64,000 nt of DNA from Pithys albifrons albifrons (GCF_047495875.1 NC_092463.1:36397724-36461723), one strand, 5' to 3'; positions 49,442 to 63,777 are shown, counted from the stretch's first letter. The notes: generated from the sequence alone by a model not told the origin. A program made the numbers and translations.

Positions 49442-52400
49442 TGATTTTAAGTGCAAAACTCAAGAAAATGCTACGTTCTTTGGACAACAGTGCATGGACT
49501 TTCTCAGTAGTAATGGAAGTTTTATTAACATTTTGTATGAGGGAAACTTACAGAAGCGGGAAGACAGACACTGTTTCTTCATGTTGCTTTCTCCACTGTT
49601 TTCCCTGAGGAGGGGAAAAAACAGTCATCTGTTTCAGGTTTGAGCACAACTAAATTGATCTGATCTAAGGGGAAGTGCAAGTACTGTCAAAACATCTTTT
49701 CCTTCTGGGATGGGCGAGTCCTATGAATTTGCAGTTTGAACATAATTTTGTCTGGCTTAAAGCTGAAGTGTATGGTCATAGTAAATGTGACACTTCAAGG
49801 CAAAGAGAGAGTTTTATTCATAGTTGCATCCTGAAATAGTGTCATAATTTGACACTGAAGGTACCCATTTGGCATAAAACTTTACTGCATAAGTCGTATT
49901 TCCAAAATTATTTTAGTCTTACTCTGTTTTTCTTGTTACAAAATACATGTTTCATTGGTAATGAAGAATTATAATACAGTAAATGTGTGGAAAATTAATT
50001 AGGAATGGTAGTTTTTCTAATTAGTTACGGTAGAAATCAGATTACTTGAGCCTAGAAGTAAGAAGTCTAGATTTTCTTATTGTCTGTTCATTTCTTGTCC
50101 AACATTTCATATTAATTAAATTGTATCTAATGTTGGTCTTGTCTTTCTGATGTATTCTGGTGCTGTCTAATGAAGAAGGTCCATTAGTAAATGCAGTTGA
50201 GTTTAAGCTAGGAAAATCAATTGCTATGATAAAAATCATAACTAATGATTGTAGCAATAAACTTAGGAAAGTGTTGGTTGATGCAGTCTAATTTGCGGTT
50301 TTTAATATGTTGAAAGAAGAAATCAAGTGGGTTATTAGGTGTAGTTACATGTGAATTTACTAATAGTCTGGCTGGTATAAAGAAAGATTTGAGTTGCTGA
50401 AAATACATTTCTGTCATTAGAACCATCGAAATTGGGTATGTTTAAGATGTTCAAAGACTGATGGCTTTTCAGTAAAAGGCATGTCTTGATGCGGTTTCCT
50501 CTGCAGTCTGCATGTGCTTTGTTTCTCCAGGTGTGTGTTCTTTCTCACTGTTTCTTGCAAGGGATACAACAGTGCAGTGGCACAGGTGGGAATAGAGGCT
50601 GCTCTGTAAGGCTCCCTCAGAGGGATGTAGAAATGCACATAAAGAAAGACATCTACAATAGTATAAGAGAATGGTCTGGGATTGTCACTACGAGCAAAAT
50701 AAGGTCACATTTAGGTTACTTCTAAGTGGAGAAAAGCAGGATTTCTCAGAATTAGGGACAAAATCATAAGTGATACCAGAGCTAAAGTCATGGAAAGAGC
50801 ATAAAGTTGAAGGGTTCAAACTTTCTGCACTAACTTGCCCACTCTTTGGGTTTTCACAATCCAAATTTATTGGCTTATTTCCATTACCTGTATTTTTGTA
50901 GTTTGATCATTAGAATTTGTATGTATGTACTGATTTAAATATTTTGATATAAAGGATGTTAGAAGGACCACAGAAGTAATCTATTGATGTGTATTTAGAT
51001 CGCCATTCTGAGAGAGGTCCTTTGTAAAAGGAGAGTGAAACACCAGCACTTGATATCTAGACATGGGTTTATTTATGGTCAAACAGTTATATTTATTCAA
51101 CTATTTAAACTGTTTCCTTTTTTCTCGTGGGCAGGAAGAGTATTTGGAATGCGCAGTATAACAGCGAATGGGATGATTTCAGTGACTCATCTGTTACTCT
51201 AAAACATCCTGTAAACAGGTTCCATGTTAAGTGACAGGGTATCATTTCAGTGAAATTCTGGCTATTGGAAAATGAAGGCCTGAATATAAAGAAAGAATTA
51301 ATGTGAGATCTGTCAAAGTGTGGCTTGCATGTTCCACGTCTTGGATATACCACGGGGAACTCCTCTGGTGCAGTTAGGAACACTCATGCACCAATGTCCT
51401 ATAGCTCCATCATGGCTACAAAATCTTCTAAGGATCAGATGAGAAAAATGAGTACGGCAGGCTCTATTTCCTCATTTCTGTCCAACCACAACAGTTTTGT
51501 TCCTGTGTTTGAACTGCAACCATAGGGAGTGCCAGGTCTGATTGATGGGCCGGACGCACCCAGGGTGTGCTTAGGGAGTATCTGGGCTTTGTAACTCCTA
51601 CTCACGATGTTTCATTAGTTTATCTTAGAATGGAAGAATTATCTCCCAGCTCATGTGTTTGTACCCTTAGCTGCCTTGATCCTGGGACTGAAAAGGAAAC
51701 TGTAGCCATGTTCTACAAATGGAAGGTCTGGAATGAGTTATCAGGAAAAATTATCCCAAAACAAAAGAGCAAACCCAAACCTTGAAATATTAACTATAGT
51801 GGCATTTAGTTGAATCCTGTTTATACAGGGCTGGGTGTAGCTGCAAGCTCGGAGCGAGAGGTGCAGCTGTGCATACATGAGCCGGAGCGAGTAGCAGCCC
51901 TGGTGACCCTGGGGTGGCTGTGTTGGCCACAATACCGTACCAGACTTATCTCTGAGCTTACACCTGGGATCACTAGCAGTGTGGCATCATTGAAAATGGG
52001 CTGTTTATGAATGAATTTAATCTTAATTGAGAGGCAGGCAAAAGTCGTTTTCAAGCCATAAAGAGCAGTGCTCTTTTGGCCTGGTATAACTAGTGGGTTT
52101 CTCAAGTTAGAAGGTTTTAGCTTCTCATGAAAGACCTACCATAATCTTTTTTAGACAAGGGGATATTTTCCTTTGGCTACACTGTAAATATTTCCTTTCC
52201 AATTTACTTACTTACTAAGATTTTTTTTTTTACCAAAACCTCGTGCTTAGAAAGGGAAAATTAAAATGTGTTTTTTTCAAATTGGGATTGGGACAGGACT
52301 TTTCTTCAATGCTTTAATTGAAGTAGCAGAAAATAGTGTATTGTATTTCTCATTTCCAGTTTCAAATGTGAAAGCAGATTATATTGAAAATACACCCTCA

Positions 52401-55400
52401 AGTCAAAAGAGACTTTGCTTTCTTGCTCTGGGTTTAAGACGACAGCATAAAAATGAGAAGGTAGGTTTTATGCTCAAAGTGTCTTCTTGCAGATATTTTC
52501 CAGTAGAGTCACAGTTTTGAATACTACTGAGCATTCCTGTATGCAACTTGTGCAATCTCTGCCTGCATACAGAATTGAGACATCCTGGGAATATTTTTTA
52601 CACATTTTACAGAGCTCATTAGTACTGAGGGAATGGGTGATTTTGTATTCCATGATGGTGGTAATGCAGAAACATCATTGCAGTGAAGTTGCATACCTTT
52701 TTTTTATTCCTTGCATATCTCTGTTTGCCTGAAATAATTTTTGAATGTGACTCTTTGTCTTGTAATACACTGTTGGCTACACCTCTGATGCCACTTCTTG
52801 TCAGGTGTGACTGAATAATACTGTGTTAGTACAGTGAAGTAATGTTGCCGAAAAGAGGAAGAACTCACTTTGCTAAATTATCTGCTTGATTTGTCGCTAT
52901 AAAATGTCAGCCTTTTTTTGTTTGAGAATAGGTAGAATTTCCTGAGTGGCATATCTGGAAATAGTTCTAAATTCCTAATATTTTGTATTATGATTATTTA
53001 GGGCTGATCCAAAGCAAAGATGCATTCATTTGACCAAACAGGAAAAACATAATCTTTTTATTTTTCATTTTATAGTGCAGCAGAAATTTTATTTTACCTT
53101 ACTAGTCAACAGCAAAGCTTAATGAGAATTAAAAGGAGGGAATAGCTAGTACAATGTATTAGGAAGGAGTAAATGTGTTAAAGGTGCTCTAGACAGTATC
53201 TGTCACCAGGTTTGCAAAACAAAACTTCACCAAGATTTTTCTGAAGTTGGGTGTATGTATTTGTGCTTATTGTCTTTTGATTTACAGGTAGTTTTTAGGA
53301 GGGTGTTGGGATGTGTTTTACATTGTGCTTGCTTACATGTTGAAACTCCAAAATGATAATTTCCTGGTCACTGTTAATATTTGCTCATAATGACTAAGTC
53401 AACTTGTGCAAGACTAATAGATAAGATGGGATGTTGCAAAATATCCATTTTGGATATCTTTTTCCCCAACTGACTTGTTTTAACATTATGGATAAGTTAC
53501 TAAAAGTTCTTTTTTTTTTATCATCAGAGAAGAGGTGTCTTCCATGAGGATAAAGTCAGTTCCCAGCTGTAACAGTGTGAGGCCATGTAATCTGTGACTA
53601 GTTCAGTTAAGTTCAGCAGTAAAGTAAAATTACTCACAGACATTTTGGGGGGTCTGTTCCTTTTCTTCAATTTAGAGTTTGCTGTATTTTGAAGTAGTAA
53701 GTTTGTTAAAGCTTAAGACACATTGTTACCTGAAGTTTTAGAGATAAACAATCACCTGACTTTGTCCCGTTTCAGGAAGCCAGCTTGAGAACTGTTACCA
53801 GCCTGTGCTCTGTTCAGTTTTGAGATATTGAGTCTGTGAAGAACAACTGGCAAGCCTCTCGTGTCACTGGCTTGCTTTGTTGCAGAGCAGGGGGGTTATC
53901 TGTACCTGAAGCTCTTGTTTGATTTTCATCTGGCATAAGCTGAGTGACCAGTTCTTCCAGCCACAAACCCTACAACATTTAATTTATATTCACACATGAG
54001 GGCTGTGTAATTCTTCTTGTGCCTGTTTCAGTTTAGTTCTTCTCTTGCCCGTTTCTTACAAGACATGGAAACATTACCTTTTATAAAGGTCACTTGTTAA
54101 AAAGGTAATTACTGTTTCTTGGGGAGTACCTGTTATGAGCACTTTCTTAAAAGCAATAGAACTTAAACTATGATTTTGTTGGCTTTAGTCTTAAGTAGCA
54201 GGTAGCTGTCTCCCTATACTGTTTCACAACTTTCTGCAACTGAACCTGCTCTTTTCAGGCTTGTCCTCTTTTCTCTGACCTCAGAGTATCTCTTAGGTGA
54301 CAGCATGTAGCTGCTTATGAGTTGGAGTTAAAGAAAGATCAGACACTTGTTTCAAAGAAAGATGTTTGTAGAAACATTGCAGTGTACAAAAATATTCGAT
54401 CTTTACACAGCAGCATTCCCCTTGAGACTGGATAAGATTTTCTTCCTTCAGCTTGGTTTGCAGAATTGTTTCTTTGTACTTCTTGTCTCTTCCTTCTGTT
54501 ACATGTTTAAGTTCTAGCTTGGCTTACAGTGGGTTATTCACATCAGTGGCTTGGTGGGTAATGGCGAGATGAGCGTGTGATGGCCGTAAAGCTTCAGAGT
54601 CATGGATATCAGTCATATACAACTAGAATTAATTTTGATAAACTCACCCTTTGCCTCGTTGCAGATATCTGAAACCACAGAGGGTGTTGATGAATATAAA
54701 TAATGTTGGTTGTAACTCTACTTTTCAACTACCACTTTTTACCAGAATCCCCAATTACCTCTGCTTGATTAGAGATAATGCTTTTGTTTCTTTCTTTGTC
54801 CAACACCTATGAACACTAATATATTCATACCTTTGTTTCCTGTAATGTCTCAAGGTCTGGCATCAACCTATGGTGCTTGCAAAGTCTACCAAATCCTATG
54901 TTTACTGCTATGGTTCAGCATTTTGTTTCAGTTCTAGGGTGGTTCTGCTTAGCTTGTGGGAGAAAAGACTAAGATCACCAGCTAGTCTAAAGCCTTTTTG
55001 TTTGGAGTTTGGGATATTACCTGTTTTATCTGCATGGCAGGAGGATACATTTTGAGTTGATGTGATTTGTGCATTTCTGGTTAAAGATTAGAATGATGCA
55101 ATGTGATATGAAAATAATTTTGCGTGATTTAACATTGTGCTGATGTTTAACCTTTTTCCCTAATTTGCCATTAGCGCCTATATTAAAGCATGTATTTGAG
55201 TAAAACTGATTGGATTGCACGAGTATTCAAATTATTTCTCTTCTTTCACCTCCCCTAAAGGAAATTATAAATAAGCTGCAGCAGTGTCCTGCAATGCCCT
55301 CCGACACTCAGTCACTTCCTGAACACTTCTGTTTTATTCTGTAGGTGAAAAGGAAGATGTCATTGTGCATTTTATTTGTGTTTGAGGAAATCTGATAAAA

Positions 55401-58400
55401 CTAGATAAATGCTTGGATTTAGGTCTATGTAATGTAGGTTTGGTTATATGAAAAAGTCTGGAGGGGGCGGGGGGGGGAAGCCCTCAGTCTTCTATTGCTG
55501 CAACTTTAAAATATGAAAATGTTGCTTTTCCCCCTGATTTTTGTTTGTTTTGTTTTCAGCATACCTGCTTTTCTTTCTCCATCTCTTGTTTTCTGTAGGA
55601 GGGTAGAAGAGTATACAATGTGCTGATATCTGTATGTGTATGTATTTTGATCCATGGAACATATTTCAGATTTCTGTATCTCTGCTATGAAGTACATCTG
55701 CTGCTAGGATGTCCTTCTGTATTGCTGCAGTAGCTATGCTGTAAATTCTTTAGTCTACAAGTTTTAAAGTATGCAGATTAATTTTGTTGCTTTTGTAAAG
55801 CCAAGTCATTCTTTAAAAGGTGTAACTTGCTGTCAGTTCAGAACTAATGATATCTTTTAGATTACTAGGGTGTTGACCTGATGTGACTTGCATAGAAACT
55901 TTCTTTTAAGAGCTATAGATCTTCATGTGGGAGTCTGCAAGTCATTTATGTGTTTCATCTGTCTGTTGCTGGTGAAACTGGTGATAGCATCCTGTTCAGA
56001 AGCAAGTTGCAATTCATTGATGTAGCGTGTATTCTTTTTCCACCTTCCTCCTCCCCCCATCCAGTGTCAAGTCGCTGCACACTATTACTAATTTATGGCC
56101 TCTTCAGGGCATAGTAGTAATTTGATAAGATCTGCTTTGGTCTGCAGGGAAATTACTGGTATTTCAATCAGTAAGAATGATACCCAGTGAGCGGTATACT
56201 AGTTATCCTTGTCTAGGTCACAGACAATTAAAAATCCTTAATAAGCTTTTGATTTCCCATGTTTTAAAAACATGAATTTTTTCCCTAGAGCAAAATATAT
56301 TGGATATGTACAGTGAGTCTGCTGTACATGTGTGACAACTATACTTACAGTCTAAGTTAAAAGTTACTGAATGTGTCATCTATGTCATTATTTGATAGCT
56401 TTCTATATATGGTATTTTTCTTTCAGAAGTATATTAAACTTAGAAGTTATTTAGAAGTTTCTTTTTAGATATGTATTGATATAGTTATTACAAAAGCACA
56501 CAAAAAATTTTTATAGATGAATATTGGGGTGTTCTTAGAAGCTAAAATACAATTTAACATCTTTCGAAGGTGAAATTCTTCAGAAGACAGTTTTGTGAGT
56601 ATTCCCTTTGAGTGGCCAGCTCATTTCATCCCAAGTCTTAGTTCAGACATTACAGGACCAGGATCTACGTGGCAGTGGGGGTGGAAATCAATTTCACTGT
56701 CTCAAATCTGAGAAGTGAGTACTTACCATTTACTGCCAATGTTACCACTCCCCCTTTAAGTTTTAATCAGCAGTGTCTGTATTAATTGAGTCATGTGGAT
56801 CATAGTCCTCTTGCTCTGTGTGAGATAGACTCTTACTAGACTCTGGTTTAATGGCTGGATGTGCTGGATTAGGCCCTGGTGGTGGGATAAAGGGGAGCTT
56901 TTTGTAAACCCAGACTCAGTTTGTTGGTTTCAGTGAGCTTGGACATGAGATAGTAAATTTCTTAAGAGAAAAAGCAGCTTTGGAAGATGACTTACAGAAA
57001 TGTAGATGATTATTGTTGTAGCTTCCTGGCAAATTTTAATCCAGCCTGAATTTACTCAGTTGATTATGAAAACTGTGGTCTTGTACTCCTCTGCAGTTTC
57101 CCATGTAGCCTCTTGCTAGTAGTCTGGGAATTCTGGGAGGCATTCAGCAAACCTGTCCAGAAATGGCTTTTTGTGTCAAAACTAACCTGCCAGACAAGAT
57201 GTGGAGTTCCATTTGAGCTGGTTCTCATGATGTGGTTTGCCACGTCATCAGCTGGCTGTTGATGACACACCATGAAAGGGCTGAGAGATTGGAAAAAGCA
57301 AAGACTCCTGCCCTCTACAGCTCCCACGTCTTCCAGGAGCAGTGTGTAGTTCTGGGCTGGGGAGTCCCTGAAGGGGGGCCATGGACACCCAGTGACTCTG
57401 AACCTCAACTTGCCTACCTCACTTATGTCTCTCTGAAGTGGCATAATTTTTGTTTCACAGAAGGATGATAAGCAGGAATGTTTGAAGACTCCAGTAAGCA
57501 AGTTACACATAGACTATGGATTAGTCCTGGCCAGCAAGGTTGAATAATGTCTCCCATAATCCATGTAAATCCAGTATATTAGCATGGCTTTTGTATTTCA
57601 GTGGTTAGCCTGGTAAATGTTATGCAAGTCTGACTGATCTGGTTAATAAGTTGAAGATAGAAGGTTAAAGTTGGGTAAAAAGAAGAGGATGTTTAATCAA
57701 AATTGAAGTATAAAGACAATCAGGATTTTTTAGTATTTCATTCTCAAACCCAGGAGTCACCGGGGACTGTTTGCTCAGTAAGGGTTGTTGAGACTTACTG
57801 TGAATTAAAGCAATGTTTAAATATGACAGAGATTGAGAGAAGATCATATTTTGGAGATTTAGACCCTCGTAGGTGTAAGAAGGCAGCTTTGCAGATGTGA
57901 GTTCAGGATAAGTATTTTCCAAGTATTTTAAAAACAGAATTATTTGAATGAATTACATGTTCAGTACTTTGGTTGCTGAAAGGCATTGTCAAATTATATT
58001 ATTAAGGCACCAGCTTCTCTGACCTATCAAGGTTGGTTGATAAACATCCTCTATTACTATAAACATCCTGTTGACTGTCTGCCAACTAAGGCCTGAAAGG
58101 AAGGAGGAGGAAGGTGGAACTTTTTGCTTGATAGCTTGTTTTAGGGCAGATATTCCATTATATATGTAGTCTACTGAGAAACAGATGGTTTGTGAAATGA
58201 GCCCAACAAAAATACAGCTGGAAAAAAGAAAAAAACCCATTTCTCAGTCCTTCAGTGTGATTTTTGTGCTGTGAATATAAACATACTTTACAAAGTATTA
58301 ACAACTGTAATTGAAGGTACATTGTTGGAAATCCTTAGGTTGTATTTCTCAAATATAAGGACATACTTATAAACTTCTTCAAGTCCATAAAAAATTCTGA

Positions 58401-60170
58401 AAAAAGTGAGTAGGATTTAGGCGGTAATTTCATTAAGTAATGGGTCTGGCATGTTGCTGTTTTCCCATTGCTTCCCCTTTCCTTCCAGATCTAGGCACAA
58501 TTGTTGGCTAATTAGTGAACGTGAATCAGAATTTGGCTCAATGGAAAATTAGGTGTAAACACAGCACATAAATTCTGGTAGACAATTTCTAAGAGAAGAG
58601 TTTCTATAATATTTTCTCAATAGCCAGACTTATTTTGCATTCATTACCATACAGTCAAGTCAGTCTCCATCAAACTAAGCATGTTTTCTCTTGTCCTGAA
58701 CTGATTTGGAACAGAGTTTGCCTTGGTTTTGCTTTAGAGGATAAGGGCCTCACAGTTATCTCTGGTGCTTCTTTACTCTGCCTGCCACAGGGACGAAGGG
58801 TTTCAGGGCTTGTGTTGAGTGATGAAATTGTGAATCTGAAGTGGGGGTTTTGTTGTTTTGAGTTACCTTTATTTTGAAGGGATACTTTCTTTAGTCACAC
58901 AGACATTATTTACCACTGATGTTTATATTTACACCTATTTCTTTTTCCTGAAGTCGTCCTTTTGTATGGGCTGTAATAGTTTCCCTCTAATTACTATGCA
59001 CAGCTAGTAAAGATTTGATTTGGAACTTACTGAGATTTATTTTCTGTAACTTGTGTAATGCAAAACGTGATGTGCTTGATTGAGAAGAGTGAGTCTGTGA
59101 GCATTCACTATCCTGGCACCATGTCTTGGTGAAGGTAGTTTTAGGTAGTTTTCCTTTGGAGCTTTGTACAGTGTTGATACTACTTTCCTCTCCTCAGTGA
59201 AACCCTGTTTGTTACCTGCTGTCTGGTTCCAGGGATCATGAAGAGCTTTCTTTTGGCTAAAAGCAAACACTCCCATCTGGAGAAGTGCACTCAGGTAATG
59301 GGTGGGTTTTCTTTTGAGGTTGGTGATAGGAGAGTTTTTCATATATTGAGTCTAGATATGAGGCATGGCCATTATTTGGGCTTTTTTAAAATCCAAGTAT
59401 TGAAAAAAGCCAAAGAGGTGTGAGGAATACTTATGATAAAGGTGTGTTTTTGTTTGAAAGCAACCTGAGACTGCAAAACGAGACCCAGTTGTACTGTAAG
59501 GGAAGAAGTGAGTGAGCAGCATGATCGGAGTCCCTTCTCCTCTAGAATAAACTTTGTGTTATTACTGACAGCTTTTCTTGGGTATCTTACCACCTGTTTT
59601 AGGTATGCAGTGTGCAACCAATCTATCTGGAAATAATGCCTGTAAAATTCTTCAATAATGTGTTAAAAATGTGTGCATCTTAGAATGCTGTATGAACATG
59701 GTGATTGCAGTCCTGCACTGTGTGTGGGTTTGCTGTCTGGTGTCTTCCCTGTGGCAGTAGAGTGCTGTTTTCATAATGCTTTGGCTTTTATGTGGCTGTG
59801 GCGATTGAGACCCTGGTGATGGGGAGGTCCTTGCTGGTCATCATCTTAACAAAGTATGTAATGCCCTCTGAAATAGCACATAAATATGTCTTTAGCTTTG
59901 AAAACATTTCCTTGTCAAGAATAGACCTTTATGTTTACCAAGCCAAAACTGCAACTGCTTATTATTCTGTACCCAGATGCTGAAGTGACATATGGTGGAT
60001 CTCTTTATTCTGAATTGCAAACGTATTTGTTTTAACATGTTAATAATGCTGTGTTCTCCAAGTATTTGAAACTGGGCTGAAAGTTGTTCTTGCATATAAT
60101 TGCTAGATAATAATTTCTGACCTTTCTTAAAAATTAGTTCCATAGTGCAATATAAGAAAGATATTCAGCT
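49442..60170 (+). other. Intronic DNA, no identified element
   Basis: More than 10 kb of AT-rich sequence. GC-richer islands at about 51830-51960 (with several CpGs) and 57110-57420 are unlike their surroundings and may be old repeats. The second carries a 148-codon - strand frame (57064-57510) with no recognised motif. A G-rich run (GGGGGCGGGGGGGGG) lies at 55463-55477. Good-looking acceptors near 53776 and 56425 lack partner donors. Confidence 0.4.
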
Positions 60171-60628
60171 CTTAGAGGGTGGCCAAAAGAGGGCAACGCA
60201 GATGGTGAAGGGCCTTGAGGGGAAGCCCTAAGAGGAGCAGCTGAGGGCACTTGGTCTGTTCAGCCTGGAGAAGAGGAGACAGAGGGGAGATGGAGACCTC
60301 ATGGCAGTCTGTGACTGAGGGGAAGAGGAGGGACAGGCACTGATCTCTTCTCTGTGGTGACCAGTGACAGGACGCAAGGGAATGGTGAAGCTGTGTCAGG
60401 GGAGATTTCAGTTAGATATTAGGAAAAGGTTCTTCCCCTGAAGGTGGTTGGGCATTGGAACAGGCTCCCCAGAGAAGTGGTCACAGCACAGCCTGCCGGA
60501 GTTCAAGAAGTATTTGCATAATGCTCTCAAGCACATGGTGTAATTCTTGGAGTGTCCTATGCAGGGCCCAGAGTTGGATTTCAATGGTTCTTGTGGGTTT
60601 CTGCCTACTTATGATATTTTGTGATACA
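60171..60628 (+). mobile_element. CR1 LINE 3' region, longest copy here
   Basis: The order of CR1 3' blocks is clear: GGCCAAAAGAGGGCAACGCA, GAGGAGCAGCTGAGGGCACT, TTCAGCCTGGAGAAGAGGAG, GACCAGTGACAGGACGCAAG, TTAGATATTAGGAAAAGGTT, CATTGGAACAGGCTCCCCAG, TGGAGTGTCCTATGCAGGGC and finally GATATTTTGTGAT. It includes the end of the reverse-transcriptase ORF region and the 3' UTR but is 5'-truncated and has no intact frame. The GGAGTGTCCTATGCAGGGCC block is typical of CR1 subfamilies active in passerines. Confidence 0.9.
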
Positions 60629-63177
60629 TATGAGTGATGAGATTGATGAGAACGATGAGGTCAGGAGACAGTCCATTAACAGAGTACACTAGCCTGGGCT
60701 TATTTGATTTGTCTTCCATCTGGGACATCAGAGCTGCAGAAGCTTATGTTCAGTTCCCTTATATCAGTCACTTGCTGTATTTTTCTTTCAAATGTTTCTT
60801 CTGAATCCCTTGGAATAAGAGTCAAAAGTGCATCCAAACCTAACTTTGGAGTGTATTAAAGAGATTTTAAGGGTTGGGTTTTTTTTCTTAAAGTGATTAA
60901 TAGTAGTCTGGGGTTACTAGTAAAGGCAGTAGGATGAGATTTTTCATTCAGATGTCTCAGAGCTCAGCCCTCTCTTGGCAGTTGCTGTTTCAGCAGTACT
61001 GGACAAGATCTGTATTTTCCTAGCAAAATGAAAAATTTTTTGCGTTGGAGGTTCAGCCACACCAGCCTGGCACAAGCCCTAGGGAAGGGCACTTTGTGTT
61101 TTTGTCCACCCCCAACTTGTCTGTTCCTTCCCACCTCCTGTTCTTACAGATGTGTGCAGCTGCAGGGTGGGCTGAACTGAATCGAGGTCAATCCTCCTGA
61201 ATGCCAATATGCGCAAAGAAGGGGGAAAAGAGCTTCCCCCCTCTCCTGCAGCAGCATGTAAATGACTGGCCCTGTATGGCCTTAGTTGGATGTTTCTGAA
61301 GTCAGCTGCCAGTTATGGCCTGTCTGGGTTTATGGGAGAATTTGTTCAAGTTGTGCTTTTGCCCCATGTTCTTGCTCTAGGTTGTTTGAATTCCATGTAA
61401 TGCATTACTAATGTTTTCTTTTCCATGTTTTTCCTAAGCCCATCAGAAGCTAACCTGTGCTTTGGTGGTAATGATGCTGCCATGTTGTTAAGGCTGGATA
61501 GCAATAATTTAAGGCTGCCATAGGCTCTTTGTAGACACATTTTCCTCTTTATGAAACATTTTGAAGCTTTGTCCATGTGTTCTCTTGCAACTGAAAAATT
61601 TTAAGTAAAGCTTTCTGAATTTCACCTCAGGTACACAGGCAAGCTTTTTTAAGATAGGAATGATGTGGACAGTATCTTAATGATTACTTGTCATCAGGTT
61701 GGATCTTAATGTAAGAGAATGACTTTTTTTTTTTTTTTGCTAAAGACATGGTCCTGTGTCTCCGTATTCAAAGGAATATGAGATGTCACATGAAGTGTGT
61801 AACTTCTGCCTAACAGCACTGATACCTAACTTGTCTGTTACTAGAGCTCACTGACTTGTGCACCTTTTCAGTTGTTGCATGTGAATGGGCAAATACATCT
61901 ATGAAAAACTAAAGAAAAATATGTTAGTTTTTCCCCCTCAAGATTTATAGCCACTATTTATTTTCACATTCAGCTGGTGGAATATAAACCTTTGCTAGTA
62001 TGCTTGTTTGGATGAATCACTGGAACAAGTTCTTCTCAAAGCTTTTGTTCAGAAGAGTGTTCATGTTTGCCCTCAGGGATACAGGGAAGCAGGTGAAGAA
62101 TTGATATGTTCCTGTGGGTTCTTGGCTGTGGTGGACAACGACTCAAATGGGACTAGAGCAGAAGATGCTATTTGGGTTGTGAAATTACTTGAAAAGGGAT
62201 ATTCATTTGCAATGTGTATGAGTTTTATGCTTCTATTACTCATTGTCCTTTTACATTTGAAATTTTTAGCCTGGCGTAAGATTAGAGGGTTCTCTCCTTT
62301 TTAATGGAAATCTCTGGCAAAATCCAGTGTATTTGATAAAGAAGTGGATGTAGATAGTGGGTGCTTCTGGGTGGTGGATGAGGCGAGTTGTTCTGCTATG
62401 GCTGATCTGAACTGCTGCAAACGTGACTGTTCTGGAGTGCTGCTGCTGGCAGAGGTGTTTGCACCTCCTCCTTCCCGGGTCTGTGGGATGGAAAAAAACC
62501 ATAGGTAGACATCCTTACTGCCAGTGTTATGCTCTCCACACACCCTTTTTAGTGTTATCTTCTTTCCTATTTATAGCTTCTGCAACTTGCCTAGTTTCTG
62601 TAGTTTCCAGCACTGGTCTGATGCTGGAGGTCTGCAGTTTCTAACTTTGGAGAACTTTTCCTTAAAGAGTATCTTTTTGTAAAGTAAAAGTAAACTTGGT
62701 TTTCAACATCTAAATAAACAAAAATTCCCCAGAAAAACCTATGTTGCCATTATAGTAAGTCAGTCTTTTCTGCTCTTTAATTCTAGTTTGTTTTTCCCCA
62801 GTGCTAATGAAGACTTAACTAAAGGGTAGAATCTCAGTTTGTGGCAACATGGAAGTGTTTCATATACTTCATTAAGAATGGATAGCCTTGCTGTTCTGTT
62901 TCCTCCTAAGCTAATTTACCTTATTAACAGTCTTCTTGTTTCATTTTCTTTCCTAGAATTTCTTTAGATATCCTCTTATGATGAAGTTGTTCAGCAATAT
63001 GTTTCTCTCTATGCAAGGGTTTTCGTTACAAAGTTTTAAGGGCAGCATTTGTAGAATAACAACTGTGGTATTTTAAGCCCCTTCCACCACAAAAATAATA
63101 GCAAAAGGCCCTCAACTGTCTTGTATCAGCATCTCCTAACTTGGGTTCAATCTTGTGTCTTGTGATTACTCATTTAG
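60629..63177 (+). other. Intronic DNA, nothing firm
   Basis: AT-rich DNA with a GC-richer patch at about 61040-61270 that resembles a repeat but was not identified. A 98-codon frame at 62008-62304 ends in a hydrophobic run of the type often seen in AT-rich noncoding DNA. No RNA gene or convincing exon was seen. Confidence 0.4.
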
Positions 63178-63231
63178 CTTCAGACAGTGGTACTTCTAAA
63201 CGTGATGGATCTGGTGTCAGGGACAGTGTCA
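63178..63231 (+). other. Candidate 54-nt exon
   Basis: CATTTAG at 63171-63177 precedes 54 bases ending in a strong donor GTGAGT (63232-63237). Two frames are open. Entering in phase 1 gives SDSGTSKRDGSGVRDSV, which is protein-like and would chain in frame after 35311-35352. Phase 0 gives LQTVVLLNVMDLVSGTVS, which would chain with the candidate at 63706. The pyrimidine tract is weak. The gene is not recognised. Confidence 0.28.
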
Positions 63232-63705
63232 GTGAGTACGTTGATGTGGACTGGGTAATTTTTCTGGCCTTGAGTTGAACAGTTGAAGCTGGGAATGAAC
63301 TTTGATGGATCCCTAATAGTTAGCTGTATTAATAGTCTTTGGATTAATTTCTCTTTTGGTTTGGGTTTATTAAAAGTATTATGTTCACAGTGTTCTGCAA
63401 TTCTCTTCCCTTTCTTCCCATGGATAAATGAGCACTGAGTTCTCCAAATGTAACATCTTTTATTAGTGAAACTGCAGCAAATTTGAAATCAAGTCTGTTC
63501 AGATAAAAATCTGTTACTGAAGAGTCTGCTGCTGTTTATGGCTCTGTATGTAGTTTGAGAGAACTCGTATTAGCATTGAATTTTCTTCTTTTGGTGTGTA
63601 ATTTTGCCTATATTCTGTAGCTGGTTCTGCTGTAACTCAGGTATTTTTCTCATTGGAAACTGAATATAAGATCTAATTTGTTTTTCCTTCACCATCTCTC
63701 CTCAG

Positions 63706-63777
63706 AGATCTATCAAATTATCCTCTGTTTTACATTCAAACTCTTCATGGAAATTAGTTGTTCTGACCTCCTGTGAG
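63706..63777 (+). other. Candidate 72-nt exon
   Basis: A strong tract (TTTTTCCTTCACCATCTCTCCTCAG, ending at 63705) precedes 72 bases that end GAG before a GTAAAT donor at 63778. Phase 0 is open for 24 codons (beginning RSIKLSSVLHSNSSWKLV); the phase needed after the Ser-rich frame of 63178 ends in a stop at the last codon. It may be an exon, an alternative or poison exon, or chance. Confidence 0.28.

Noticed and set aside
62008..62304. Small membrane protein ORF of 98 codons
   Set aside because: The hydrophobic end is typical of T-rich noncoding DNA; there is no promoter, splice or homology support.
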